DNA of 7,461 bases from Thermoanaerobacterales bacterium (GCA_012839145.1 DUNY01000445.1:1-7461); one strand, 5' to 3'; numbered from the stretch's first letter, positions 1 to 6,283 are shown. The notes: generated from the letters alone by a model not told the origin. Numbers and translations are program-made.

Positions 1-992
1 AGTGTGGTGGTTTTGCCACTTCCGGTAGGCCCTGATACAAGAATCATACCATAAGGGTAGTTGATGATTTTTCTGAATTCCAAAAGGTTTTCAGAGGTAA
101 ACCCTAGGTTCTCCAACTTCAAGAAATATTTGTCTTTGTCAAGGATTCGAATTGCTATTTTTTCACCGTGAACCGTAGGAAGTGTTGAAATCCGCAAATC
201 CACATTCACCTGATCAAACTCGAATTTTTTTCTTCCGTCCTGAGGTAGACGTTTTATTGTGATATCCATGTCGGAAATTATTTTTATCCTAGCTATTACC
301 GCATTGTGCAGATGCTTTGGATATTTCATGGTCTCGTGAAGTACACCATCTATCCTATACCGGATCTTTACGATATCCTCTCCCGGTTCTATATGTATGT
401 CACTGGCGCCATCCCGTATCCCCTGTTGAATGATAGAGTTTACCAGTTTGACCACCGGCGCCCTTTCTGAAGCCTCCAACTCATTTTCCACTGCAACTTC
501 TACACCCTCATCTTCACCGGCTGCCAGTTCGTCGATAACCTGTTCAATAGATTCTTTCATAGTATAATATTGATTGATTACAGAGAGTATATCTTCTTCA
601 TCGGCCAGCACCGGCTTTACGTTGAGGCCGGATGTAAGCCTGATGTCATCAATGGCGAAAATATCCAACGGGTTGCTCATGGCAACTACAAGATGATCTT
701 CTTCTTTTTTCACAGGAACCGCCTTGAGCCGCTTAGCCAATGACTCAGGAATGGATTTTACAGCTATAGGGTCGATGATGTATCTGTGCAAATTGACTTG
801 GGGCATTCCCAACTGGATTCCCAGAATTTCTATCAATTCCTGTTTGGAGACTGCCCCCATATCTTTAAGGACCTTTCCCAGCTTTTCTCCGGTTTTATTT
901 TGAATTTCCAGGGCTTCCTCCAACTTTTCCGGTTCAACCAAACCGTATTCCACCAGCATCTCCCCGAAACGTTTCCGCTTTGGTCCTTTCAA
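1..992 (-). CDS. pilB: Type IV pilus / type II secretion assembly ATPase, PilB/GspE family (partial, C-terminus outside window)
   Basis: Hexameric cytoplasmic ATPase that powers pilus (pseudopilus) assembly. Reading the minus strand from 992 gives 330 open codons without a break. Residues about 1-150 match the N-terminal GspE/MshEN region. The nucleotide-binding part shows ASDIHIEP (196-203), then RYRIDGVL, then KRLPQDGR, a VDLRISTLPT segment, and Walker A GPTGSGKTTT (321-330). The window ends there, so Walker B and the C-terminal tetracysteine or arm region cannot be seen. The start is TTG at 992-990: an in-frame TAG lies two codons upstream, and a G-run (complement of 999-1005) sits 6 nt before it. 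An internal ATG at codon 12 is the only nearby alternative. PilB and GspE cannot be told apart without the following genes, so the symbol is the likelier of two. The gene is transcribed away from its neighbours in the window. Confidence 0.93.
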   Translation of the reverse strand, partial: MKGPKRKRFGEMLVEYGLVEPEKLEEALEIQNKTGEKLGKVLKDMGAVSKQELIEILGIQLGMPQVNLHRYIIDPIAVKSIPESLAKRLKAVPVKKEEDHLVVAMSNPLDIFAIDDIRLTSGLNVKPVLADEEDILSVINQYYTMKESIEQVIDELAAGEDEGVEVAVENELEASERAPVVKLVNSIIQQGIRDGASDIHIEPGEDIVKIRYRIDGVLHETMKYPKHLHNAVIARIKIISDMDITIKRLPQDGRKKFEFDQVNVDLRISTLPTVHGEKIAIRILDKDKYFLKLENLGFTSENLLEFRKIINYPYGMILVSGPTGSGKTTT

Positions 993-1077
993 CGCCTACC
1001 CCCCCACTAAACTACAGATTGTATCCATATATTCTAAATTAATTCTGTAAAAAACCACTAATTTACGTTTTAACTGT

Positions 1078-1106
1078 AATATATACCAATATCGGCTATT
1101 TTTCAA
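1078..1106 (-). promoter_or_regulatory. Sigma-A-type promoter for the PilB/GspE gene
   Basis: On the minus strand, TTGAAA (1106-1101) is followed by a 17-nt spacer and TATATT (1083-1078). Each hexamer is 5/6 to consensus at ideal spacing. Transcription would begin near 1071, giving a leader of about 80 nt before the TTG start at 992. I did not recognise a riboswitch in that leader. Confidence 0.6.
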
Positions 1107-1261
1107 CACTTTATACCGTAAAAACTATAAAAAAGGGGTTTGTATTTTATTTAGTTGAAATTCTTTGTAAATTATATTGACTATTTTTATCAAAGTTATA
1201 AAATGAATTTAACCCCATAATTATATTAGGATATGTCTTGTTTTATTATGGAATTAATATC
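1107..1261. other. AT-rich intergenic stretch, no gene seen
   Basis: This is the upstream part of the 466-nt gap between the PilB/GspE gene and the WYL regulator. It is very AT-rich, has no sizeable open frame on either strand, and shows no hairpin with a T-run. TTGACT near 1177-1182 resembles a -35 box, but no -10 lies at proper spacing. It may once have held the promoter of the pfk relic just downstream; that is a guess. Confidence 0.5.
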
Positions 1262-1370
1262 AAAAGGTTTTAAAACATATAACAATTAGTAATTCTCGCC
1301 GTACGATGCTCAGTAATTAACGCTGTTATCAGGGCTATTGCCAAAGTAGCAGAGCGGAAGAGGCCCAGCG
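1262..1370 (+). pseudogene. Relic of a phosphofructokinase gene (5' end only, decayed)
   Basis: This stretch aligns with the first third of a phosphofructokinase N-domain, as in the intact pfkA at 4324-4438. Matching blocks run in the same order: an SD-like AAAAGG-TTTT (1262-1271) against AAGGAGGTTTT; AATTCTCGCC (1291-1300) against AATTCTCACC; CGATGCTC (1304-1311, exact); 11 codons at 1319-1351; GCGGAAG (1354-1360); and CCAGC (1365-1369). Over the 11 codons, 10 encode the same residue (NAVIRA-x-AKVA) and six of seven base differences fall at third positions. The start codon is lost, a TAA interrupts the second codon region, the glycine loop is shortened by about 6 nt, and another base is missing near 1353. 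Similarity stops near 1370. The pattern suggests a real paralogue or ortholog that diverged under selection and then decayed, rather than a recent partial copy of the neighbouring pfkA. Confidence 0.75.
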
Positions 1371-1458
1371 ATATCATAATAAACGTTATAATGGTGCCTG
1401 TCATTTTTACTATTATCGATGATCATATACGTCAAAACTGGATAAAAGTGGTGATATC

Positions 1459-2394
1459 ATGAAGCTGGATAGGTTGCTGTCAATTTTGATGCTGTTATTA
1501 CGAAAAGACCGGGTCAAAGCCAAGGAACTGGCGGAAAAATTCGAGGTTTCTACGCGAACCATTCTCCGCGACATTGATGCCATTAACCTTGCGGGGATAC
1601 CGGTCGTAACTTATCAGGGGGTTAATGGAGGTATAGGAATTGCCGAAGGATATCGTCTAGACCGGGGTATCCTGACTTCTGATGAGATGATTTCCATTAT
1701 CATTTCTTTAAAAGGAATGGCCAGATTAATCCCGGAAAGTCAGCACGATGTTCTATTGGAAAAACTAAAGAATGTATTAAACTCATCGCAGCTAGAGAGT
1801 ATCGAATCAAAAACCAAGCAATTGATTATTGATCCTTCTCCTTGGTTTAATGTAGATAAGATAAATGAAATGCTGACTGTCTTTAAGAAAGCGATTGAAG
1901 AAAAGAAAGAGGTTCGATTCCGCTATATAGATTCTAACTGTAATGAGACTGATCGGCAAGTGGAACCCTATTTTCTGATTTTAAAGGGGCAAAACTGGTA
2001 TCTTTATGCCTTCTGCCTTCTGCGCCGTGATTTTCGCCTGTTTAAATTTTCCCGAATAAAAGATTTTCAAGTAACGGAGCACCTCTTTGAACCCCGCACC
2101 ATTTCGGAAGAACAAACATTTCTTCAACAGGGGTGGCAGACAGCAGGGGATCCAATCGCTTTGGAGCTGTCATTTGCTAAAGAAATGAAGGCCATTGTTG
2201 CCGAATGGTTCGGTGAAGATGGAGTTGATGATGAAGACGGCCGCCTTCTAGTGAAGACGACGCTTCCAGAAAACAACTGGCTTTACGGGTTTATTCTTAG
2301 TTTTGGCAGTGGAATTGAGGTGGTTAACCCTCCCCATATTCGTTCCATCATAGCCAGTATTGCAAGGGAAATTTATGAAAAATATTCTGGGTAA
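1459..2394 (+). CDS. HTH-WYL transcriptional regulator (YafY/YobV-like)
   Basis: Cytoplasmic DNA-binding regulator of 311 aa, a usual length for the family. Residues 1-60 form an HTH_11/DeoR-like winged helix, with recognition helix around VSTRTILRDIDAI (30-42). A helical linker follows to about 135. The WYL domain starts near 140 and carries the namesake triad in NWYLYAF (W180-Y181-L182) and the conserved RLFKFSRI segment (193-200); the C-terminal extension ends the protein. WYL domains are known to bind ligands, in some cases nucleic acid or nucleotides, but the effector here cannot be read from sequence. The start is ATG 1459 with AAAGTGGTG ending 5 nt upstream. It lies 63 nt before the GyrI-like gene on the same strand, so the two are probably co-regulated or functionally paired. 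The inverted repeat overlapping its stop codon is a candidate operator. Confidence 0.92.
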   Translation: MKLDRLLSILMLLLRKDRVKAKELAEKFEVSTRTILRDIDAINLAGIPVVTYQGVNGGIGIAEGYRLDRGILTSDEMISIIISLKGMARLIPESQHDVLLEKLKNVLNSSQLESIESKTKQLIIDPSPWFNVDKINEMLTVFKKAIEEKKEVRFRYIDSNCNETDRQVEPYFLILKGQNWYLYAFCLLRRDFRLFKFSRIKDFQVTEHLFEPRTISEEQTFLQQGWQTAGDPIALELSFAKEMKAIVAEWFGEDGVDDEDGRLLVKTTLPENNWLYGFILSFGSGIEVVNPPHIRSIIASIAREIYEKYSG

Positions 2395-2419
2395 ACATGA
2401 CATAGTGCTGTCATGTTTA
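2392..2419. promoter_or_regulatory. Perfect 11-bp inverted repeat, candidate operator
   Basis: TAAACATGACA (2392-2402) and TGTCATGTTTA (2409-2419) are perfect inverted copies around a 6-nt centre. The first three bases are the stop codon of the WYL regulator. No T-run follows, so a rho-independent terminator is unlikely. The repeat overlaps the -35 position of the promoter proposed for the GyrI-like gene, which is where a repressor or activator would bind. The adjacent WYL protein as the binder is an inference. Confidence 0.6.
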
Positions 2420-2421
2420 TG

Positions 2422-2430
2422 TGATATGAT
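2422..2430 (+). promoter_or_regulatory. Extended -10 promoter element for the GyrI-like gene
   Basis: TGATATGAT fits the extended -10 pattern TGnTATAAT with a single mismatch. There is no good -35 box at 17 nt; that position lies inside the inverted repeat. Transcription would start near 2437 and give a leader of about 20 nt containing the ribosome site GGAAGGGG (2443-2450) before ATG 2458. Confidence 0.45.
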
Positions 2431-2457
2431 GAAAGAAACATTGGAAGGGGTAATGTC

Positions 2458-2916
2458 ATGGATTATAAAATTGAGTTAACTGAAGAGTCAGAACAACCGG
2501 TGCTTTCCATGCGCACTGTAACTTCTGTTTCTAACCTCCCACAAGTATTGGGTCATGCTTACCACGCCATCATTAATTACCTGCAACAAAAGGGATTGCA
2601 GCCTTCCGGTCCTGCTTTCACTGCCTACTACAATATGGATATGGAGAACCTCGATGTGGAGATGGGGTTTCCTGTGGCAAAGAAGATCCCAGGTCAAGGG
2701 GAGATTAAGTCGAGTGTCATTCCTGAAGGGAAACAAGTCTCCTGCCTTTATAAAGGATCCTACCAGGAGTGCGGGCCGGTATATGAAGCCATGACCAAAT
2801 GGATGCAGGAAAAAGGGTACACGCCTACCGGAGTGGCTTACGAGTTTTACTATAACTCCCCTGAAGAAGTGCCGGAGAGTGAGCTTCTGACCAAGGTTGT
2901 GTTTCCTCTGACATAA
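2458..2916 (+). CDS. GyrI-like / AraC effector-binding domain protein (stand-alone)
   Basis: A 152-aa soluble protein consisting only of a GyrI-like small-molecule-binding domain, the fold found at the C-terminus of Rob, BmrR and other AraC/MerR-type regulators. The duplicated SHS2-type layout is visible as two matching halves, each with a strand around GPAFTAYYN (51-59) and GVAYEFYYN (125-133). The family C-terminal pattern of E-x-Y followed by P-E-E and a hydrophobic final strand is present (129-151). It has no DNA-binding domain, signal peptide or membrane segment. Family members bind hydrophobic cations or drugs; some hydrolyse cyclopropanoid cyanobacterin-like compounds and others inhibit gyrase, but nothing here selects among these. 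The start is ATG 2458 with AAGGGG 7 nt upstream. It directly follows the WYL regulator, so it may act as that regulator's ligand sensor or its target. No convincing terminator follows the TAA at 2914-2916; only a bulged hairpin without a T-run is seen there. Confidence 0.88.
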   Translation: MDYKIELTEESEQPVLSMRTVTSVSNLPQVLGHAYHAIINYLQQKGLQPSGPAFTAYYNMDMENLDVEMGFPVAKKIPGQGEIKSSVIPEGKQVSCLYKGSYQECGPVYEAMTKWMQEKGYTPTGVAYEFYYNSPEEVPESELLTKVVFPLT

Positions 2917-3063
2917 GAGGGAAAACTCCAAACTGGGTTTAAATACGAGAAATGGCAGGGTTAGGAAAGTCCGATAACATTATGGGATTTATTTATCCAC
3001 CCACAAATGTAAAACGGAGAAAATTAAAACTGTTTAACACCCGGTAGTAAAGTGTGGTTGTAT

Positions 3064-3115
3064 AAACCCAGCGGGCTGGATATGGTACGGAGAAGAGATC
3101 TCGCTGGGTTTTCCC
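3064..3115 (+). terminator. Terminator- or attenuator-like hairpin ahead of the radical SAM gene
   Basis: AAACCCAGCG (3064-3073) pairs perfectly with CGCTGGGTTT (3102-3111) across a 28-nt loop, and the right arm runs into TTTT. It could end transcripts coming from the GyrI-like gene or act as an attenuator for the next gene. It lies inside the frame if translation began at GTG 3052, which is one reason to prefer a later start. The large loop and short T-run lower confidence. Confidence 0.4.
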
Positions 3116-3159
3116 ATTATCAAGTTACAGGAGAATTACTGAGGAATGTGAGTGAGGTT

Positions 3160-4011
3160 ATGCAAGTTACGGAAATTGAAGTGGGCTCGGCCTTACATGA
3201 GTTAAAAAGGCGTGGATTGCCATATAAGTATGATTTGAATATCTATAGAGGCTGCACTAATGGATGTAAATATTGTTATGCGGTTAAAAGCCACAGTTAT
3301 TTAGGTTTGGAAAGTTTCAATCAGGAAGTAGTGGTTAAAACTAATATCGCAGACAGGTTAGAGAAGGAGCTCTCTTCAACTAATTGGAAAAAAGAAATTA
3401 TTAATATTGGCGGAGTATGCGATAGCTATCAAGCTCTTGAAAAACAATATCAATTAATGCGTCAAGTTTTGAAGGTGATGATTAAATACAAGAATCCGAT
3501 TATTATCAGTACAAAATCGGACTTGATTCTACGGGACTTGGATTTATTGGATGAGCTAGCCGGTCATACCTATGTGAATGCTGCTCTGAGTATAACTTCG
3601 GCAGATGAGAATATAGCAAAAATGGTGGAACCGGGAGCTAGTTCGCCATATTTAAGGTTTAAAGCACTAAGGGAAATCGATAAGACCAAAGCCTATACCG
3701 GGTTCCATTTAATGCCGATACTGCCATTCTTAGCTGATGATGAAGCAACGTTGGAGACCTTGGTAAGTTGGGCTGCGGAAGCAAAGGCCGATTACATGTT
3801 AACCGGAATGCTTTATTTGACCGGTGGGATTAAGAGCCGGTATTTATCTTTCATTAAACAGTATTACCCTGAGTATTTCGCTTCTTATTCCACTTTATAT
3901 CCCAAAGGTGGAGCTGATAAAGACTACAAAAGTAAAGTCCATGGTTATCTATCAAAAATGAGGTTGAAATACAATGTCAACAACCGATATTCCAAGTTTC
4001 TACCTAAATGA
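3160..4011 (+). CDS. SPL-family radical SAM protein (COG1533-like)
   Basis: Predicted [4Fe-4S] radical S-adenosylmethionine enzyme, 283 aa from this start. The cluster motif CTNGCKYC (C-x3-C-x2-C; Cys 32, 36, 39) sits in the family context NIYRGC...YCYA. Further family blocks are NIGGVCDSYQALE, where the usual D-x-Y-Q-x-x-E follows a glycine pair, and the IISTKSDLILRDLDLL segment. These identify the spore-photoproduct-lyase-like branch, but the protein is shorter than true SplB and I do not assign it DNA repair activity; its substrate is unknown. The frame is open upstream to GTG 3052. I chose ATG 3160 because related proteins begin with a short stretch like MQVTEIEVGSAL just before the cluster motif, and because the upstream part overlaps a terminator-like hairpin. 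Ribosome-site support is weak for every candidate: GAGG is only 2 nt from ATG 3160, and GTG 3148 or ATG 3082 remain possible. It has no obvious operon partner. Confidence 0.85.
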   Translation: MQVTEIEVGSALHELKRRGLPYKYDLNIYRGCTNGCKYCYAVKSHSYLGLESFNQEVVVKTNIADRLEKELSSTNWKKEIINIGGVCDSYQALEKQYQLMRQVLKVMIKYKNPIIISTKSDLILRDLDLLDELAGHTYVNAALSITSADENIAKMVEPGASSPYLRFKALREIDKTKAYTGFHLMPILPFLADDEATLETLVSWAAEAKADYMLTGMLYLTGGIKSRYLSFIKQYYPEYFASYSTLYPKGGADKDYKSKVHGYLSKMRLKYNVNNRYSKFLPK

Positions 4012-4031
4012 TTAATTAGTAAACTTTTTTT
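3994..4031 (+). terminator. Weak terminator-like element at the end of the radical SAM gene
   Basis: AAGTTT (3994-3999) can pair with AAACTT (4021-4026), and CTAA (4003-4006) with TTAG (4016-4019). A run of seven T (4025-4031) follows. The stem is AT-rich and asymmetric and overlaps the stop codon TGA at 4009-4011. The T-run is clear, but the stem is poor. Confidence 0.3.
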
Positions 4032-4193
4032 ATTTAAATTTATGTACCTAAGTTTGGCAGCTTATAAAAAAACCCAACACCCTTTAACAATACTATTTGC
4101 CGGCTGATTCAAATGGATAATGAGGAAGTAATGGAAGGCGTGTAGGAACTGCTTAATCTAAAGAGTATAACTTTGATGCAATTTGTCAATTTT

Positions 4194-4236
4194 AACAGCC
4201 ACTAGGAGAGATAATCCCCATGATGTGGTTGTTTTT
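4194..4236 (+). terminator. Hairpin with T-run upstream of pfkA (terminator or attenuator)
   Basis: AACAGCCAC (4194-4202) can pair with GTGGTTGTT (4225-4233), nine pairs including one G-U, and the right arm runs into a T5 tract (4232-4236). A small inner GGA/TCC pairing is possible. It could end read-through from the radical SAM gene, or be part of a pfkA leader if transcription begins further upstream. Confidence 0.35.
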
Positions 4237-4323
4237 GCAAAAATATACAATCATGTAATGGTTATTCTCGGCATTTGGATTGGGTATAACGAAAGCGGAT
4301 TAAATAAGCAGGCAGCTAATGCC

Positions 4324-4330
4324 AAGGAGG
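4324..4330 (+). promoter_or_regulatory. Ribosome binding site that fixes the pfkA start
   Basis: AAGGAGG is a full match to the anti-SD complement. It stands 8 nt before TTG 4339 but only 2 nt before TTG 4333, so it selects 4339 and argues against the upstream in-frame TTG at 4183. Confidence 0.85.
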
Positions 4331-4338
4331 TTTTGGAT

Positions 4339-5418
4339 TTGAAAAGATTGGGAATTCTCACCGGTGGCGGCGATGCTCCGGGTTTAAATGCGGTAATCAG
4401 AGCGGTTGCCAAAGTGGCAGATGCGGAAGGTGTCCAGCTTTACGGTTTCAGAAACGGGTACAGCGGACTAATTCGAGGAGATTATTTACAGTTAGAAAAA
4501 CATCATATCTCTGGTCTGCTACCTCGGGGCGGTACAATTCTGGGTACCAACAATCGGGACAACCCTTTTAACTTTCCCATTAAAGAAGGTAATCGAGTTG
4601 TATACAGGGATATGTCCGATAAAGCCGTGGAAAACCTTGAAGCTTTCAAAATCGATTGTCTCATTGTTATCGGCGGGGACGGCAGTCTTGCCATTGCCCG
4701 GGAGCTTACGGAAAAAGGCGCCCGTATAATAGGTGTTCCAAAGACAATAGACAATGACATGCAAGGCACTGACCAGACCTTCGGTTTTGACACTGCCGTG
4801 ACAACGGCAACTGATGCGTTAGACAAGCTTCATACCACAGCCGAATCACACCATCGGGTGATGGTTCTGGAGCTTATGGGAAGGTATGCCGGCTGGATAG
4901 CACTCTACAGCGGTGTAGCCGGAGGCGCGGATGTGATCTTGATACCGGAAATCTCATGGTCTATGGAAAATGTGGCAAAAAAGATAATTTCCAGGAAGGA
5001 AGAAGGTAAACCTTTTAGTATCATAGTAGTTGCCGAAGGCGCAAAAACCCCCGAAGGCGAACAGGTGGTTAGGGACACTGTAAAAGGCAGTGGAGATCCT
5101 ATTCGCCTAGGGGGTATAAGTCATCTCGTAGCCCGTATGGTAGAGGATACCACCGGATTTGAAAGTCGTGCAACGGTATTGGGTCATTTGCAAAGAGGCG
5201 GTTCTCCGTCACCCTTTGATCGGATTCTGGCTACACGCTACGGCGAGGCAGCCGCAAGGCTTGCATTAGCCGGGGAATTCGGTAAAATGGTTTCTCTTAA
5301 AAATGGGGAAATTACCTCGCTTAGTTTTGAGGAAGTTCCCCCAGGTAGCAGAAACATTCCCAGAGACCACCCTTTAATAAAAGCTGCTAAAAGTTTAGGA
5401 ATCAGTTTTGGTGATTGA
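4339..5418 (+). CDS. pfkA: 6-phosphofructokinase, mixed ATP/PPi type
   Basis: Phosphorylates fructose 6-phosphate to fructose 1,6-bisphosphate in glycolysis; the cytosolic protein is 359 aa from TTG 4339. Motifs in order: GILTGGGDAPGLNAVIRA (5-22), the nucleotide/phosphate loop; PRGGTILGT (62-70); IGGDGS (111-116); PKTIDND (134-140) with the catalytic Asp 138; LELMGRYAGW (177-186), sugar-phosphate binding; LGHLQRGGSPSPFD (281-294). Gly 115 matches E. coli Gly104, the residue typical of ATP-dependent enzymes, while Lys 135 takes the place of Gly124 and is typical of PPi-dependent enzymes. This Gly/Lys combination belongs to the PFK_mixed group, so the phosphoryl donor cannot be settled from sequence. 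The protein is longer than the roughly 320 aa of E. coli PfkA. The start is set by AAGGAGG 8 nt upstream. The stop is one base from the pdxS stop on the other strand. A decayed relative lies at 1262-1370. Confidence 0.95.
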   Translation: MKRLGILTGGGDAPGLNAVIRAVAKVADAEGVQLYGFRNGYSGLIRGDYLQLEKHHISGLLPRGGTILGTNNRDNPFNFPIKEGNRVVYRDMSDKAVENLEAFKIDCLIVIGGDGSLAIARELTEKGARIIGVPKTIDNDMQGTDQTFGFDTAVTTATDALDKLHTTAESHHRVMVLELMGRYAGWIALYSGVAGGADVILIPEISWSMENVAKKIISRKEEGKPFSIIVVAEGAKTPEGEQVVRDTVKGSGDPIRLGGISHLVARMVEDTTGFESRATVLGHLQRGGSPSPFDRILATRYGEAAARLALAGEFGKMVSLKNGEITSLSFEEVPPGSRNIPRDHPLIKAAKSLGISFGD

Positions 5419-5419
5419 T

Positions 5420-6274
5420 TTACCATCCACGCTCAGCATAGCGGTCTTCCAGTTTGTCAATCTCCAAGCTTTGCATGGCGTCTCCCAAGTCTTCAGATAT
5501 TTTGGCTAAAACATCAGGGTTGTTATAGCTGGCAACAGCCTCTACTATAGCTTTTGCCATTTTTTCAGGGTTGGCGGATTTGAAGATACCTGACCCCACA
5601 AAAACTCCGTCACATCCTAGCTGCATCAAAAGAGCAGCATCTGCAGGAGTTGCAACACCGCCGGCGGCAAAGTTTACAACCGGAAGTTTTCCCTCCTTGG
5701 CTACGTATTTAACTAAGTCAAAGGGAGCGCTCATCTCCTTGGCGGCAGTCATTAGTTCTTCTTCGGGCATATTGGAAAGTTTTCGGATTTGACCTAGGAC
5801 CGTACGAATATGCTTTACCGCTTCTACTACATTGGCGGTGCCTGCCTCACCTTTAGTACGAATCATTGCTGCTCCTTCCCCTATACGGCGAAGGGCTTCA
5901 CCCAGGTTTCTGGCACCACATACAAAGGGTGTGTTAAATTTGGTTTTATCAATATGGAAAGCTTCATCAGCGGGAGTCAAAACTTCGCTCTCGTCTATGT
6001 AGTCAATTCCCAAAGCCTCTAAAATTTGAGCTTCTACAAAATGTCCAATTCGGCATTTGGCCATAACCGGAATAGATACTGTTTCTTTAATTGACTTTAC
6101 AATCTTGGGGTCGGACATGCGTGCAACTCCGCCCTGTTTTCTTATGTCAGCAGGCACCCGTTCCAAAGCCATGACAGCAACAGCTCCGGCTTGTTCAGCG
6201 ATTTTCGCCTGCTCTGGGGTAGTGACATCCATAATGACACCACCCATTAATTTAGAATTGATTTGGTTTTGCAT
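5420..6274 (-). CDS. pdxS: Pyridoxal 5'-phosphate synthase, lyase subunit PdxS
   Basis: Builds PLP from ribose 5-phosphate, glyceraldehyde 3-phosphate and ammonia (DXP-independent route); it normally forms a dodecamer with the glutaminase PdxT. The protein is 284 aa and nearly colinear with B. subtilis PdxS: GGVIMDV (11-17) with Asp 16, [20 protein letters not shown] with catalytic Lys 73 (B. subtilis Lys81), [21 protein letters not shown] with Lys 141 (Lys149), [16 protein letters not shown], and FVGSGIFKS. It ends in the family ERGW. The N-terminus is about 8 residues shorter than in B. subtilis. The start is ATG 6274-6272 with AAGGAGGA (complement of 6284-6291) 9 nt upstream, and I see no earlier start. 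Within the phosphate loop the usual GTGN reads GTAN (Ala 147). No pdxT follows; the next gene is the convergent pfkA. The divergent MocR gene is the likely regulator. Confidence 0.97.
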   Translation of the reverse strand: MQNQINSKLMGGVIMDVTTPEQAKIAEQAGAVAVMALERVPADIRKQGGVARMSDPKIVKSIKETVSIPVMAKCRIGHFVEAQILEALGIDYIDESEVLTPADEAFHIDKTKFNTPFVCGARNLGEALRRIGEGAAMIRTKGEAGTANVVEAVKHIRTVLGQIRKLSNMPEEELMTAAKEMSAPFDLVKYVAKEGKLPVVNFAAGGVATPADAALLMQLGCDGVFVGSGIFKSANPEKMAKAIVEAVASYNNPDVLAKISEDLGDAMQSLEIDKLEDRYAERGW

Positions 6275-6283
6275 AAAAGTTTG

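Larger units (their letters stand above)
4012..4338. other. Non-coding gap between the radical SAM gene and pfkA
   Basis: No gene is supported in these 327 nt. The pfkA frame is open upstream to TTG 4183, but that extension lacks a ribosome site and has no counterpart in phosphofructokinases. The gap holds a hairpin with a T-run (4194-4236), a perfect 12-bp palindrome TTTTTGCAAAAA (4232-4243), and the pfkA ribosome site. A 10-codon frame starting at ATG 4113 and ending in TAG is too short to call. I found no -35/-10 pair good enough to name as the pfkA promoter; TATAAC at 4285-4290 is the best -10-like box. Confidence 0.5.

Noticed and set aside
786..1010. Plus-strand open frame of 74 codons
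   Set aside because: Lies entirely over the well-supported PilB/GspE coding start on the other strand, with no ribosome site or recognisable domain.
2902..2923. Inverted repeat around the stop of the GyrI-like gene
   Set aside because: The stem has a bulge and is not followed by a T-run, so it is not a credible terminator.
2488..2931. Minus-strand open frame of 147 codons
   Set aside because: Shadow of the GyrI-like gene; the plus frame has family motifs and a good ribosome site, this one has neither.
3074..3101. Possible T-box-like sequence (TGGTAC) in the loop of the hairpin before the radical SAM gene
   Set aside because: Only TGGTAC matches; the rest of the T-box consensus and a specifier stem are absent, and the downstream gene is not an amino acid gene.
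4113..4145. Ten-codon open frame ending in TAG before pfkA
   Set aside because: Too short to support, with no recognisable similarity.
4183..4338. Upstream extension of pfkA to TTG 4183
   Set aside because: No ribosome site, no match to phosphofructokinases, and a consensus AAGGAGG stands just before TTG 4339.
4503..4826. Minus-strand open frames inside pfkA
   Set aside because: Antisense shadows of a highly conserved gene with no protein-like motifs.
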